From: Candidula unifasciata
Lineage: Eukaryota; Mollusca; Gastropoda; Stylommatophora; Geomitridae
Length of the DNA stretch: 64,000 bases
Direction: 5' to 3'
Assembly: GCA_905116865.2 (NCBI GenBank)
Contig: CAJHNH020007002.1
Location: 124,001-188,000 of the forward strand
Below are positions 55,317 to 64,000 of this stretch, piece by piece; position 1 is the stretch's first letter, and each line of letters opens with the position of its first letter. A program made the translations under genes and the position numbers. The notes under the pieces are model-generated. The model was given only the letters and a program-made list of their open reading frames with translations. It was not told where the DNA came from and made no database searches.

Positions 55317-55460
55317 GTTCTACAGTCATCTGCATGAGAGGCAAGGAACCAACAGTCGACATAAAAATAAGTTAGATCTGGAAATCAGATGTGCACGCAA
55401 AATTCTAGTTCTGGATAAGGACTCAAGTTTTGGATCAAGGCCAAAGTCCAGAAATCAGTA
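55317..55460 (+). mobile_element. SINE-A fragment
   Basis: CATCTGCATGAGAGGCAAGG, AAATAAGTTAGATCTGG and CAAGGCCAAAGTCCAGAA. The tail and 5' end are missing. It is joined directly to the upstream limit of the LINE. Confidence 0.75.
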
Positions 55461-55524
55461 CAGAAATTTGGAATATCTAGTTGCAAATGAAAACCAAAGC
55501 AATTTGTTTGCGTATAGAAAAATG

Positions 55525-56123
55525 GGCTCTCCTCCGAACTTCTACCTGATATTATAGCGGCCAAGCAAATCGCCTAACAGGGCCTCAGTCGTGTGTAAAA
55601 TGCGGACTTTCTGCCAAGAAACAAATGGCGGCAAAACTAGGATCGGCTCCGAATAACGAAACAAACGCTCTAACAGGGTCTCAGCGATATGGTAATTGGG
55701 GACCTATTTCTGCGACTATGCCGCAATGCTGACAGTATCTTCCACGCCGCTACGCGGTGAGTTTAACCGCGTTTTGCGCGTGCCGAAAAGTGTGAAGACA
55801 ACAACGACGCTAATCTGCGCAGGAGCGAGTGGTCTCCCCGCCATGTGGCTATTATCTTCTGTAATGTTGCGTGTCTCGAAATTGTTAATGGTCGCTTTTA
55901 TCTTCTTCTAGTATTGTCTGCAGAAACGCTTGAAATTGTCAGCGGTCGCTATTATCGTCTGCTACTATCGTCTGCAGTGTTGCGTCTCTTGAAATTTTCA
56001 AGTAATCCTAGTTTTGTCGCGACTTGTTCCTTAGCAGAAAGTCCGCATTTTACATACAACTGGGGCCCTGTTAGGCTATTTACTTTGCCGCCATAATATC
56101 GGGTAGAAGTTCGGAGGAGAGCC
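55525..56123. mobile_element. MITE-GG, intact, 599 bp, 8-bp TSD
   Basis: The left end GGCTCTCCTCCGAACTTCTA and the reverse complement of the right end are identical over at least the first 24 bases and match for about 60 with few differences (on to GCCTAACAGGGCC). GAAAAATG flanks it exactly at 55517-55524 and 56124-56131. The interior repeats words such as ATTATCGTCTGCTA and shares segments with 13.5 and 32.3 kb. No protein is encoded. Confidence 0.93.
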
Positions 56124-56129
56124 GAAAAA

Positions 56130-56795
56130 TGTATTGCCCGCATAGAAAAAGAAATTTGTTCACATAAAAATAAAGGCATATTTGCTTTTGTGGAAAACCT
56201 ACTTCACAAGTTCATTTAATGTAGGCTGGATTTATCAATCAAGATAAATCAGATACGGTGTTTAAGGAGCTTTTTACAGACTTGAGTGTCGTTTAACTGT
56301 GAAAGCGCCGCAACATGGGTATTGCAAATTGCGCATACATTGCGCAACACAGGAAATGCCCAGAATGTAAAAGGATATACACAGAACGATTGGTTCACTA
56401 AATGAACAGGTGCCAAAAACTACGGTCATAAAAGGTGTTTTTTTCTGCGAAGAATGTTCCTGTAAAAGGTTTGGTGGTCGGGGCGTGGTTTGATAGGGAT
56501 TCATACATACTAGGTCGCAGTTACCGATTGGTATGTTCTGAAACGCTAATACCAGGTTAATCGTTTGGTTGGTTGTAAATACTTTTGAAGAATGGGTTTT
56601 AATTCTTAACACCTATGTATTGGGCATTTAGATCTTCAGATCATAGATTCTCAAACTCACCGTATTTTTTTTCAAATATAAGACGGACGTATTTTCTAAA
56701 AATTTTGGTTTTAAAACAGTGTGCGTGTTTTACAATAGAAGTATTTTCTTATTTTTTTTTTTCAACTAGCAACTTTTTTTTTTTTTTTTACATGC
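56130..56795. other. Intergenic, no feature seen
   Basis: AT-rich with T-runs at 56750-56790. No gene. Confidence 0.4.
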
Positions 56796-56799
56796 GCAA

Positions 56800-56960
56800 A
56801 GATTCACACGGGCGTCCGACCTCACTACCCAGAGACCAGGAGGGTTTACTAACAATCCAAGTCCACGTGAAAAAATCCCAGCCCTTATCGCGGATTGAAC
56901 CCGGAACCTCCAGCACTCGAGGCGGACACCATGCCTCGATACCACGCTACCCCCCTCCCC
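56800..56960 (-). mobile_element. SINE-B copy, 5' part
   Basis: The plus strand reads CACGGGCGTCCGACC, CTACCCAGAGACCAGG, AAAATCCCAGCCC, GGATTGAACCCGGAACCTCC and AGGCGGACACCATGCCTCG, the reverse complement of the SINE-B head. Confidence 0.8.
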
Positions 56961-56964
56961 TTTC

Positions 56965-57340
56965 TGTTCTACATTCTACGAAAGACCTACTAAATGATGA
57001 TTTGAACGATGCCTTTTGTGTATCTAAATGAGTTGATGATTTAACACAAGTGACACATCAAGGTACTTTTATCTGTTTTACAAATGTCACCAGGTTATAG
57101 TCCGTTCCAAAAGTGCTGCCAAACTTCAAAAATCTCTAGCTCAGTAACCATTCACTGTCAGTTGTTGAAATTTGGCTTGCATCTTTTTTTTTCCTTGTGA
57201 GATTTTTTTTTTTTTTTTATTATACATGCAAACGTCTAGTTTTTATTTTTTTATTTTCTGTATAAAAATCATAAAAATCAGAAAAAAAAATCAGCATAAT
57301 TAACAGTAACTTGAGTAAATTGAGTAAAGTGAACTTTTTG
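56965..57340. other. Intergenic, no feature seen
   Basis: AT-rich, no gene. Confidence 0.4.
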
Positions 57341-57345
57341 AAACA

Positions 57346-57414
57346 TCATTTTGCACGAGTTACATAGGCATTTTACTCTCAGGTGGTCATCAACAGCATT
57401 ACTCTCCCGTGAGG
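57346..57414 (-). mobile_element. Second copy of the RH-LINE-1 upstream segment
   Basis: About 70 bases (CATTTTGCACGAGTTACATAG, TTTTACTCTCAGGTGGTCATC, GCATTACTCTCCCGTGAG) repeat 55250-55316 with few changes. It stops at the same CCCGTGAG as the LINE copy. Confidence 0.75.
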
Positions 57415-57562
57415 TGTGGATTTTCATTGAGTGGGGAATAGGTTATCAAAAAAATAACCACGCATCGCCGCACATGTGAACTGATTTCCAATAAATCTCG
57501 CGTATGTCAAGCAATTCAACACTAGAACTAAAAGCCATATAGAAGGATAAACAACGCCCATG

Positions 57563-57922
57563 CCATCCTTGAAGAAATGTCCCTTGTAGTGCCATCCTTG
57601 AAGAAATGTCCCTTGAAGTGCCATCCTTGAAGAAATGTCCCTTGAAGTGCCATCCTTGAAGAAATGTCCCTTGAAGTGCCATCCTTGAAGAAATGTCCCT
57701 TGAAGTGCCATCCTTGAAGAAATGTCCCTTGAAGTGCCATCCTTGAAGAAATGTCCCTTGAAGTGCCATCCTTGAAGAAATGTCCCTTGAAGTGCCATCC
57801 TTGAAGAAAGTCCCTTGAAGTGCCATCCTTGAAGAAATGTCCCTTGAAGTGCCATCCTTGAAGAAATGTCCCTTGAAGTGCCATCCTTGAAGAAATGTCC
57901 CTTGAAGTGCCATCCTTGAAGA
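57563..57922 (-). repeat. 29-bp minisatellite, about 12 copies
   Basis: The plus unit contains TGCCATCCTTGAAGAAATG then TCCCTTGAAG. One copy near 57805 has lost a base (GAAAGTCCC). Because 29 is two more than a multiple of three, three units give a 29-residue cycle, and the reverse strand is open in all three frames. There is no upstream signal for a gene; the similarity of the frames is caused by the repeat. Confidence 0.93.
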
Positions 57923-57929
57923 AAGAAAT

Positions 57930-58655
57930 CGACCCGGGCATTCTATAATTACACTAAGGGTATAATAAATCCACCATTTTAATGACACGATGTTAATAAG
58001 ATTATCTGAATATTCATAGTATTGTTTATTTCATAATTACAATCAAGATCAAAGCAATATTTGAAACAATGCAATTTGCATATTTATCCTAAATAAATGT
58101 ACACTTGTAAACTCGATAAACATTATGTATCCTAATTATAACCCTAAGGGTTGAACCAGATATTTTTGAAAAATTACTTCAACTACGTACGTGTGTCAAT
58201 AATTGTATATTCTATTTTTAAGGGATGCAGCCATTATTATTCAAACAAAGATCAAAGAAATGCACTGCTGCAAGAAAACAGCAGCATCTGTGTAATTTTA
58301 AATTATGGATTCATAAGGACACGGGAAATATATGGCCACATGCACAAATTTGTGTTGATCCTTACGGGAGTTTTGAGATAGTTGTAAAAGTGTGACGGCA
58401 TGAGTTCTGAAACGCACTATCACGTTGAAGTTACTGGTAACACGATGCCTTTAATCGATTACAGTAAACATCTAAATGAAACGGATCGGCTTTCTGTTTT
58501 GTTTTCTCATCACAGCCTTGTGTAAATGGAAATATATAATTATCTTGTGATTGGATCTCGCCCTGCGTTAGTCAGGGTGGAACAGCAATTGAGTGGAACC
58601 AACAGAGTCAGGTCGTGTTAGAATCATGCACTGATTATAAACGCAGATTACCCAA
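57930..58655. other. Intergenic, no feature seen
   Basis: AT-rich. The 76-codon frame at 58151-58381 is not recognised. Confidence 0.4.
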
Positions 58656-58658
58656 GAA

Positions 58659-58962
58659 CAGTGGGTTTCAACCTTTTTCAGGTAGCGCCCTCTTGAATCT
58701 ATGGCAAAAAGAGGAGAACAAAAGGAAAAATCCAAAGCACTATTAACAAGAACTTGGAGAAAAACATCCACATAAATCAAAGTCTCAAACAGCGTAGCGT
58801 TTATGGCTTTGTATTTTATATATAATGGTAACAATATTGTATTTGTAATTGAACTGGGGAAAAAGTTAGTGTAACAGATTATTACAAGTGCACTTAATTT
58901 CAAAAGTGATTGGCGCCCCCTAGACCCCCCCCCCCCCATTTTTCCGGGTTTGAAAACCATTG
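58659..58962. mobile_element. hAT-like MITE, about 304 bp
   Basis: The left end CAGTGGGTTTCAACCTTTTT with GGTAGCGCCCTC, and the right end GGCGCCCCCT...GGGTTTGAAAACCATTG, fit the CAGTGGTTTTCAA-type hAT terminus. The flanks CCCAAGAA and CCCTATGA do not form a clear TSD. Confidence 0.55.
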
Positions 58963-58964
58963 CC

Positions 58965-59435
58965 CTATGAGATCAGGTGAATAGAAAATGTAGATTAGAG
59001 CCCCGCGGTGAATCAACATGTCAGGCTCGCGGTGCCAGCAAACTTGATGTCGACGACAACAACACAACGATTCATCCACGTGGGCGACGCCATATTTGCA
59101 TTCCAGGATAGTGACAAGAGAAATGTCTGGACAACGATTGCTACAGCACTTACACGACAACGAAGATTGTAATACATCTGGCACATACTAAGCGGAGAAG
59201 AACTGGACAGAGAATGGCCAAGCAGGCATCGATGTTTAAAGATGGTCGAGGAAGCGAGAAGGTATAAGAGAAAAGCCAGAGATGATCTTTGTTGAGAGAG
59301 GTCAGAGACGCTGAAGCGGATTGCATCCGTAGTATCGACAGGATACCTGCTTCCTTTCCTTTAACATCCTCAATAATTCTCGAGCAATCTTCTTTGATGG
59401 CAATTCTAGAGCTGATACGTGCTTACCTAGCTACG
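58965..59435. other. Intergenic, no clear feature
   Basis: Possibly upstream RH-LINE-2 sequence (59.28-59.44 kb), but no motif is readable. Confidence 0.35.
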
Positions 59436-59439
59436 ACCC

Positions 59440-59935
59440 TCGCGGAAAGAGCGCTTTTATTAGAAATAAAAGAGCTGATAAACTAGCTATGGAAGGTGCA
59501 AATGAAGAACAACCCGACGTACCAGTTTCTTATCAACAAAAGAAGAGAGTAATCGAATCAATCAGAAAGCCACCAAAACTGGCACGATTACAATTTTATG
59601 GACAGACAAAATAATTATTATACGCCTTAGAACAGGACACAATCGACTTCGCAGCCACATGTACACACAATTTAAAATCGGCGAATCAGCTATGTGCACA
59701 TCTGGACTGGCAACTGAGACAACAGATCACGTCCTCTAAGACTTTCCCAAATACAACATATCAAGGCTAAGCTTTTGGCCAAGAGAAACATCGGTGCAAG
59801 CCAAACTTTACAGGTCGCTGAGTGAATTACAAAAGACAGTGAAGTTCATACTAGAGACAACATTGCAGATATAGATGATCTATTACAAACGAACGAAAGA
59901 AGAAGAATAAGAAGAAGAGAAAGAAGAAGATTAGT
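59440..59935 (+). mobile_element. RH-LINE-2 3' end
   Basis: Encodes RNKRADKLAMEGANEEQPDV (end of RNase H), then RLRTGHNRLRSHMYTQFKIG and SAMCTSGLATETTDHVL, then the UTR GAGTGAATTACAAAAGACAG and the end ACGAACGAAAGAAGAAG. Stops interrupt the frame near 59613 and 59740. Confidence 0.85.
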
Positions 59936-60094
59936 TCATTTCCAATCGTCGCCGGCCTTTGAGGGGAATCGTCCTGATGCAGCGACTGGATTCTCGCCTG
60001 CGGACTGGAAGCTCCTGGCGGAGCCGGACTGTTTTCAGCAATGACCCTAACTCCCAGGTGGACCCAGTCTTAAGTGTGTACCAGTGTAATCATG

Positions 60095-60215
60095 GTAAGT
60101 AAAGACGTCCGGCCCGATATTGACCACATCACCCTCCAAGTGCCGATTGGTCTGTAAAATATAGGTCTGGCCTTATGTGCCCAGTACGTTCTGGGGGCTT
60201 GGAAAAGGGGCATTA
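60095..60215 (+). mobile_element. SINE-F core fragment
   Basis: GGTAAGTAAAGACGTCCGG, TGACCACATCACCC and CAAGTGCCGATTGGTCTG. No head is present. Confidence 0.65.
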
Positions 60216-60219
60216 AAAG

Positions 60220-60580
60220 ATACCCGACATGGATAGGTAAACAGACAAGATTGTGTGGACTCCTCTACTGATTACACGTTAAAAACCCAACACAATCAAT
60301 ACAAAGACTTTACGGCGACACTAGCAACAGTTCAAGGCTTCGTTACTATGGTACACAACCCGTTGCCATAACAACACAATGGCAGAAGAGTAGTTGTTTT
60401 TTTTTAATCTATAGGTGATTCGACTGAACATTCAAAATGGCTTATTTTACGAAATAATTTGCTGCCTATGCAATGGTCTATATTGGAGCATTTCTAAAGC
60501 GGAAAAAAGGGGGGGGGGGGGGGGTTAGTAACAACATAACTAGGGCAAAAGTAACAAAAGTAGCAACATTATCCATAACA
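60220..60580. other. Intergenic, G-run
   Basis: A G17 run near 60509. No gene. Confidence 0.4.
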
Positions 60581-60581
60581 A

Positions 60582-60835
60582 CAGTGGAACTTCAATATTC
60601 GCCCATGACAATATTCGTCTTTTTAAATTCATTCTTTCTTTTTCGTTAGTTAAATTTTTGTTTGAAATTCTCCCGAAAATTTAGTATTTGTCCTTCTTTC
60701 GGCGTGGCGGAGAAATTATCAGACGAGGAAAAAGAAGACGATGGGCCAGTTCCAAGTGCTACAATTGTAGAACTGCTGTCAACTTGGGCAAAAATGCAGG
60801 TTTCCCTCGAGAAATGACACCCATACATCTCTATG
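60582..60835 (+). mobile_element. Pogo/Tigger-like remnant (possible)
   Basis: CAGTGGAACTTCAATATTCG at 60582 resembles a pogo/Tigger terminus. Downstream, the plus strand encodes EKLSDEEKEDDGPVPSAT and IVELLSTWAKMQ before a stop, similar in style to the acidic C-terminus of CENP-B-like transposases. If both readings are right, the catalytic part has been deleted. Confidence 0.3.
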
Positions 60836-60852
60836 GTTAATCAGCAGTCGGG

Positions 60853-61235
60853 GACCTTCGTGGTCTCGAGGCATGGCGTCCGCCTCAAGTGCTGGAGGTC
60901 CCGGGTTTAAGCCCCAGTGAAGGCTGGGATTTTCTCCTGTGGACTTCTAGTAATTTCCCCTGGTCTCTGGTTAGTTACATCGGACGCCCGTGTGTACTGT
61001 TGCGCAACTGAAAACAAAATCCCTTGGGCAGTTGGAAACCGAAAAAGAGTAACCTTACGGCACTGCCCGGGAACAAATTTGGAGTTAAAAATCTACTAAA
61101 AGTATATCAGGATCCTCGCTGGTGCTACAGAGTTCGTGTCCTGAACTTAGAACTTCGAACTCAGGCTTGTGTTGGAAGCAGAAAGGCTCACTTATAAGTC
61201 ACTACTCTCATGCCATGATGTTGATCCGTCGTTTA
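60853..61235 (+). mobile_element. SINE-B copy, full length
   Basis: GTGGTCTCGAGGCATGGCG, GGAGGTCCCGGGTTTAAGCC, GTGGACTTCTAGTAATTTCC, GGGCAGTTGGAAACCG, TTTGGAGTTAAAAATCTAC and GGATCCTCGCTGGTGCTAC, in the order of the 5.6-kb copy. Confidence 0.85.
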
Positions 61236-61239
61236 AACG

Positions 61240-62035
61240 TAAACCAATCAGCATATCATTTCATTTGATGGCGATGTTTTTGAACACTTTCGGATAGTTT
61301 TAGAAACAGAACAAAAGAAACAAACTGGATCACTTCTTTAATTTTTAAAAGGGTGGGAAATTATATGATAGAGAAGAAAAGGGGTAAGAAAGAACAAATA
61401 GTTGCCAGCTTTACAAAATCGATCACGACGAACAAACAAGGGTTATTGCGGCGATTAGCCTTCATCAGCACACAAAGAACAATATAGCACATATTCACAA
61501 ATATACAGGCACTAACTATGAAGTGACTACATAGGACTATAATGTACTAAATACTCGTGAATCGTTTGGAAATGCTGATGAATCATCAGATCAAAACATC
61601 AATCACCAGCAGTGACATCACCCGATGTCATAATGAAAGGTGACTCCCCTTCCTAACAATAGCCAGTTTTTATTCATTCAAAAGGTAAATTACTTTTTAA
61701 AATTGTATTTATGTAGGACTACAATACATTTACGCCATCCGGGCAAGTATATCTCTGTTATGACGATAACGCAATAATAAATACAGTGGTTAATATGTTA
61801 TTTAAATTTACTTGCAATGATTTTCTACATCGATTTCTGAGTGCAATTTTGTTGTTGTTAACGAATATGAAGGCACAATTTTGAGGTGGGAATGGATTAA
61901 ACAATTTTTAGATAATACCTAAATATTTGTCCTTTTTAATATTCGTCTTCCCTTCAGGAAAGGATTAATGGCGAATGACGAAAATTGGAGCTGCACTTCC
62001 GGTGCTTCTGCAACATCCGCAGCCACATATGTCGC
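61240..62035. other. Intergenic, no feature seen
   Basis: AT-rich, no gene. Confidence 0.4.
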
Positions 62036-62039
62036 ATTA

Positions 62040-62057
62040 CTGGTACTGCTACTACTG

Positions 62058-62120
<63 letters not shown>

Positions 62121-62121
62121 G

Positions 62122-62154
<33 letters not shown>

Positions 62155-62155
62155 G
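62040..62155 (+). repeat. (ACT)n microsatellite
   Basis: About 37 ACT units with a few single-base changes. The poly-Leu/Val/Thr frames are by-products. Confidence 0.95.
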
Positions 62156-62277
62156 ACCATTAATATTATCGCCACTACTATTGATCAGATCTTTTACTAC
62201 TACTACTACTTAATCTTGTCGCTTATATTGTTTACGTTGCTACTCAATCACTCAATCAATTAGATACCATAACCACA

Positions 62278-62395
62278 ATGAAGGTTGGTTACAATGGATT
62301 TCCAACACACTGTCTCGTGCTTAGACTGCTGTTTGTCCACTCCTTAATGTTGTCAGCACACTTGTATCGTTGTTTACCTAACCTCTTGCTAAGTT
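62278..62395 (-). mobile_element. LINE C-terminal fragment
   Basis: The reverse strand encodes RYKCADNIKEWTNSSL, a relative of the fragment at 13.12-13.26 kb. Confidence 0.55.
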
Positions 62396-62399
62396 GAGT

Positions 62400-63400
62400 G
62401 CTTGGTGCGATACTGTGAACTTTGGATTTGACGTGGAAGGGTTTTTTCCCTTTTGTGCCCGCGACCCGTTGTTGAGTGCACTAAAATGGGTATTGGTCGA
62501 TTACGTTCAGAATGTCGTGTACTTTTGCAGATGCAGTTATGGCTTTTGTGACTGACCATTTGCTCCAACATTGAGCTGCATTTTTAGTGTGAAACCGTTA
62601 GTATTGACACACCTGAAAGCTGCCTTATGCACCTTTACTTTACACATGCAAGCTTCAAGATTTTGCCTGTATTGACCAGTTTTCAAATGGGACAATGTGG
62701 GAAAATTTTGTGTAATTTCCACCCACACAAAAACGGAGCAGTTATGGGGCGACCCGTCTGCAGTAATGCTGGAAGCTCGACAAAAATTTAACCACTACCA
62801 TGCATGTCGTAAGAAGTGACTAGGGAAAGTTGACGTAAGACTGGGCTAACCATTCAGAAGAAAACAGCTGCAAAATTTAACTACTCGTGTTTATATCTAT
62901 GAAGAGCTAGGCATGATCTAGTTGTGGGCCTATGCTCCATTGCGAGACGAAAAACAGAAAAGGAAAAATAACAAAGACCATGACAACAACGTGATATGTC
63001 AAACGTAACAAAGTTTCGCCTTATCAAACCAGTTAGCAGTAGCTCTCCGCTCACCTGTCTTTATGTTGGCGTAATGACTTTTATTGTCTGGCGCATTCTA
63101 AGTGCCTACTGGCTGGTGTAATGTGTTGTTAGGTTTCTCAAAAGGGGGAAAATACACGCCACACACTCTTTTATAGTGATAAAACCGCGATAGGGAGAGC
63201 GTGCCAAATTCTAAATACTTTGAAAATAACCCTGATTAGTTCACTGATATGGGGGACGGGAAACCTCCTTAGAAATTGAATTTTTGTGGTGGACCACTCA
63301 CCATTGTTGATAGTTGGTTGGAGTGTCACTGGGCATTTTAGCAGAGCCTTAATTAGTCGCCTCAAAGAGGCTCCAGAACCCACCCAGGATGTGTGCTAGC
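62400..63400. other. Intergenic, no clear feature
   Basis: ACCATGCATGTCGTAAGAAG at 62797 recalls a short SINE-A word. Otherwise nothing is recognised. Confidence 0.4.
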
Positions 63401-63405
63401 GTACC

Positions 63406-64000
63406 TTCTTCTTCTTCTTCTTCTTCTTCATCTTCTTCTTCTTCTTCTTCTTCTTCTTCTTCTTCTTCTTCTTCTTCTTCTTCTTCTTCTTCTTCTTTCT
63501 TCTTCTTCTTCTTCTTCTTCTTCTTCTCCTTCTTCTTCTTCTTCTTCTTCTTCTTCTTCTTCTTCTTCTTCTTCTTCTTCTTCTTCTTCTTCTTCTTCTT
63601 CTTTTTCTTCTTCTTCTTTTTCTTCTTCTTTTTTTCTTCTTTTTTTTTCTTCTTTTTCTTCTTCTTCTTCTTCTTCTTCTTCTTCTTCTTCTTCTTCTTC
63701 TTCTTCTTCTTCTTCTTCTTCTTCTTCTTCTTCTTCTTTTTCTTCTTCTTCTTTTTTTCTTCTTTCTTTTTTTCTTCTTTTTTTTTTCTTCTTTTCTTCT
63801 TCTTCTTCTTTCTTCTTCTTCTTCTTCTTCTTCTTCTTCTTCTTCTTCTTCTTCTTCTTCTTCTTCTTCGTCTTCTTCTTCTTCTTCTTCTTCTTCTTCT
63901 TCTTTTTCTTCTTCTTCCTTTTTCTTCTTTTTCTTCTTCTTCCTCTTCTTTTTCTTCTTCTTTTTCTTCTTCTTCTTCTTCTTCTTCTTCTTCTTCTTCT
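63406..64000 (+). repeat. (TTC)n tract, at least 595 bp, runs off the window
   Basis: TTC with TTTTTC, TTTC and single CTC/GTC variants. Its right end is not in view. By the rule seen elsewhere, a minus-strand retroposon tail should follow to the right. Confidence 0.97.

Noticed and set aside
57424..57988. Three overlapping minus-strand frames of 137-180 codons
   Set aside because: All are produced by the 29-bp minisatellite.

Overview
This is eukaryotic nuclear DNA. It has GT-AG introns, very low gene density, many non-LTR retroposon fragments and very long microsatellites. The only protein gene I can support is the 3' end of a STAT transcription factor gene of the STAT5/6 type. The RNase H-bearing LINEs, tRNA-headed SINEs, long (GAA)n tracts and GATA/GACA-type tetranucleotide arrays are what one meets in lophotrochozoan genomes. 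My best guess is a gastropod mollusc, but that is an inference and not a species call.

Layout. 1-8.6 kb: four plus-strand STAT exons (907-1065, 3189-3243, 4882-4977, 6016-6163), which join in frame and end at a TGA, then a long 3' UTR with a 70-bp tandem array and an AATAAA at 8569. The introns and UTR carry SINEs and minisatellites. 8.6-34 kb: LINE tails, SINEs, three terminal-inverted-repeat (TIR) elements with nested insertions, a 29-codon-plus-start small ORF inside a MITE, an approximately 830-bp compound tetranucleotide array at 28.0 kb, and a 435-bp (TTC)n tract. 34-48 kb: SINE copies with target-site duplications (TSDs), a broken Tc1 transposase gene, a MITE carrying telomere-like TTAGGG units, RTE-like LINE fragments, and a LINE tail amplified into a local satellite. 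48-64 kb: more SINEs, the largest LINE remnant (reverse transcriptase plus RNase H, 53.1-55.3 kb, minus strand), an intact 599-bp TIR element with an 8-bp TSD, a 29-bp minisatellite, and a (TTC)n tract of at least 595 bp that runs off the right edge.

How it fits together. Repeat families are given working names here: SINE-A (about 275 bp, no tRNA head seen), SINE-B, SINE-E, SINE-F and SINE-G (tRNA-like heads), Rep-C and Rep-D (dispersed, origin unknown), RH-LINE-1 and RH-LINE-2 (encode RNase H), RTE-like LINEs, MITE-GG and MITE-T. The clearest pattern in the window is that SINE-A, Rep-C, Rep-D and the RNase H LINEs all end 3' in a GAACG..AAGAAG-like or GAA-rich tail. Nearly every long GAA/TTC tract sits exactly where such a tail belongs, with the matching strand. 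LINE families without visible RNase H tend to end in ATG/ATA-rich tails instead. This suggests two separate retroposition machineries and a retroposon origin for most of the triplet microsatellites. Family limits and clade names come from reading alone, without any database search.
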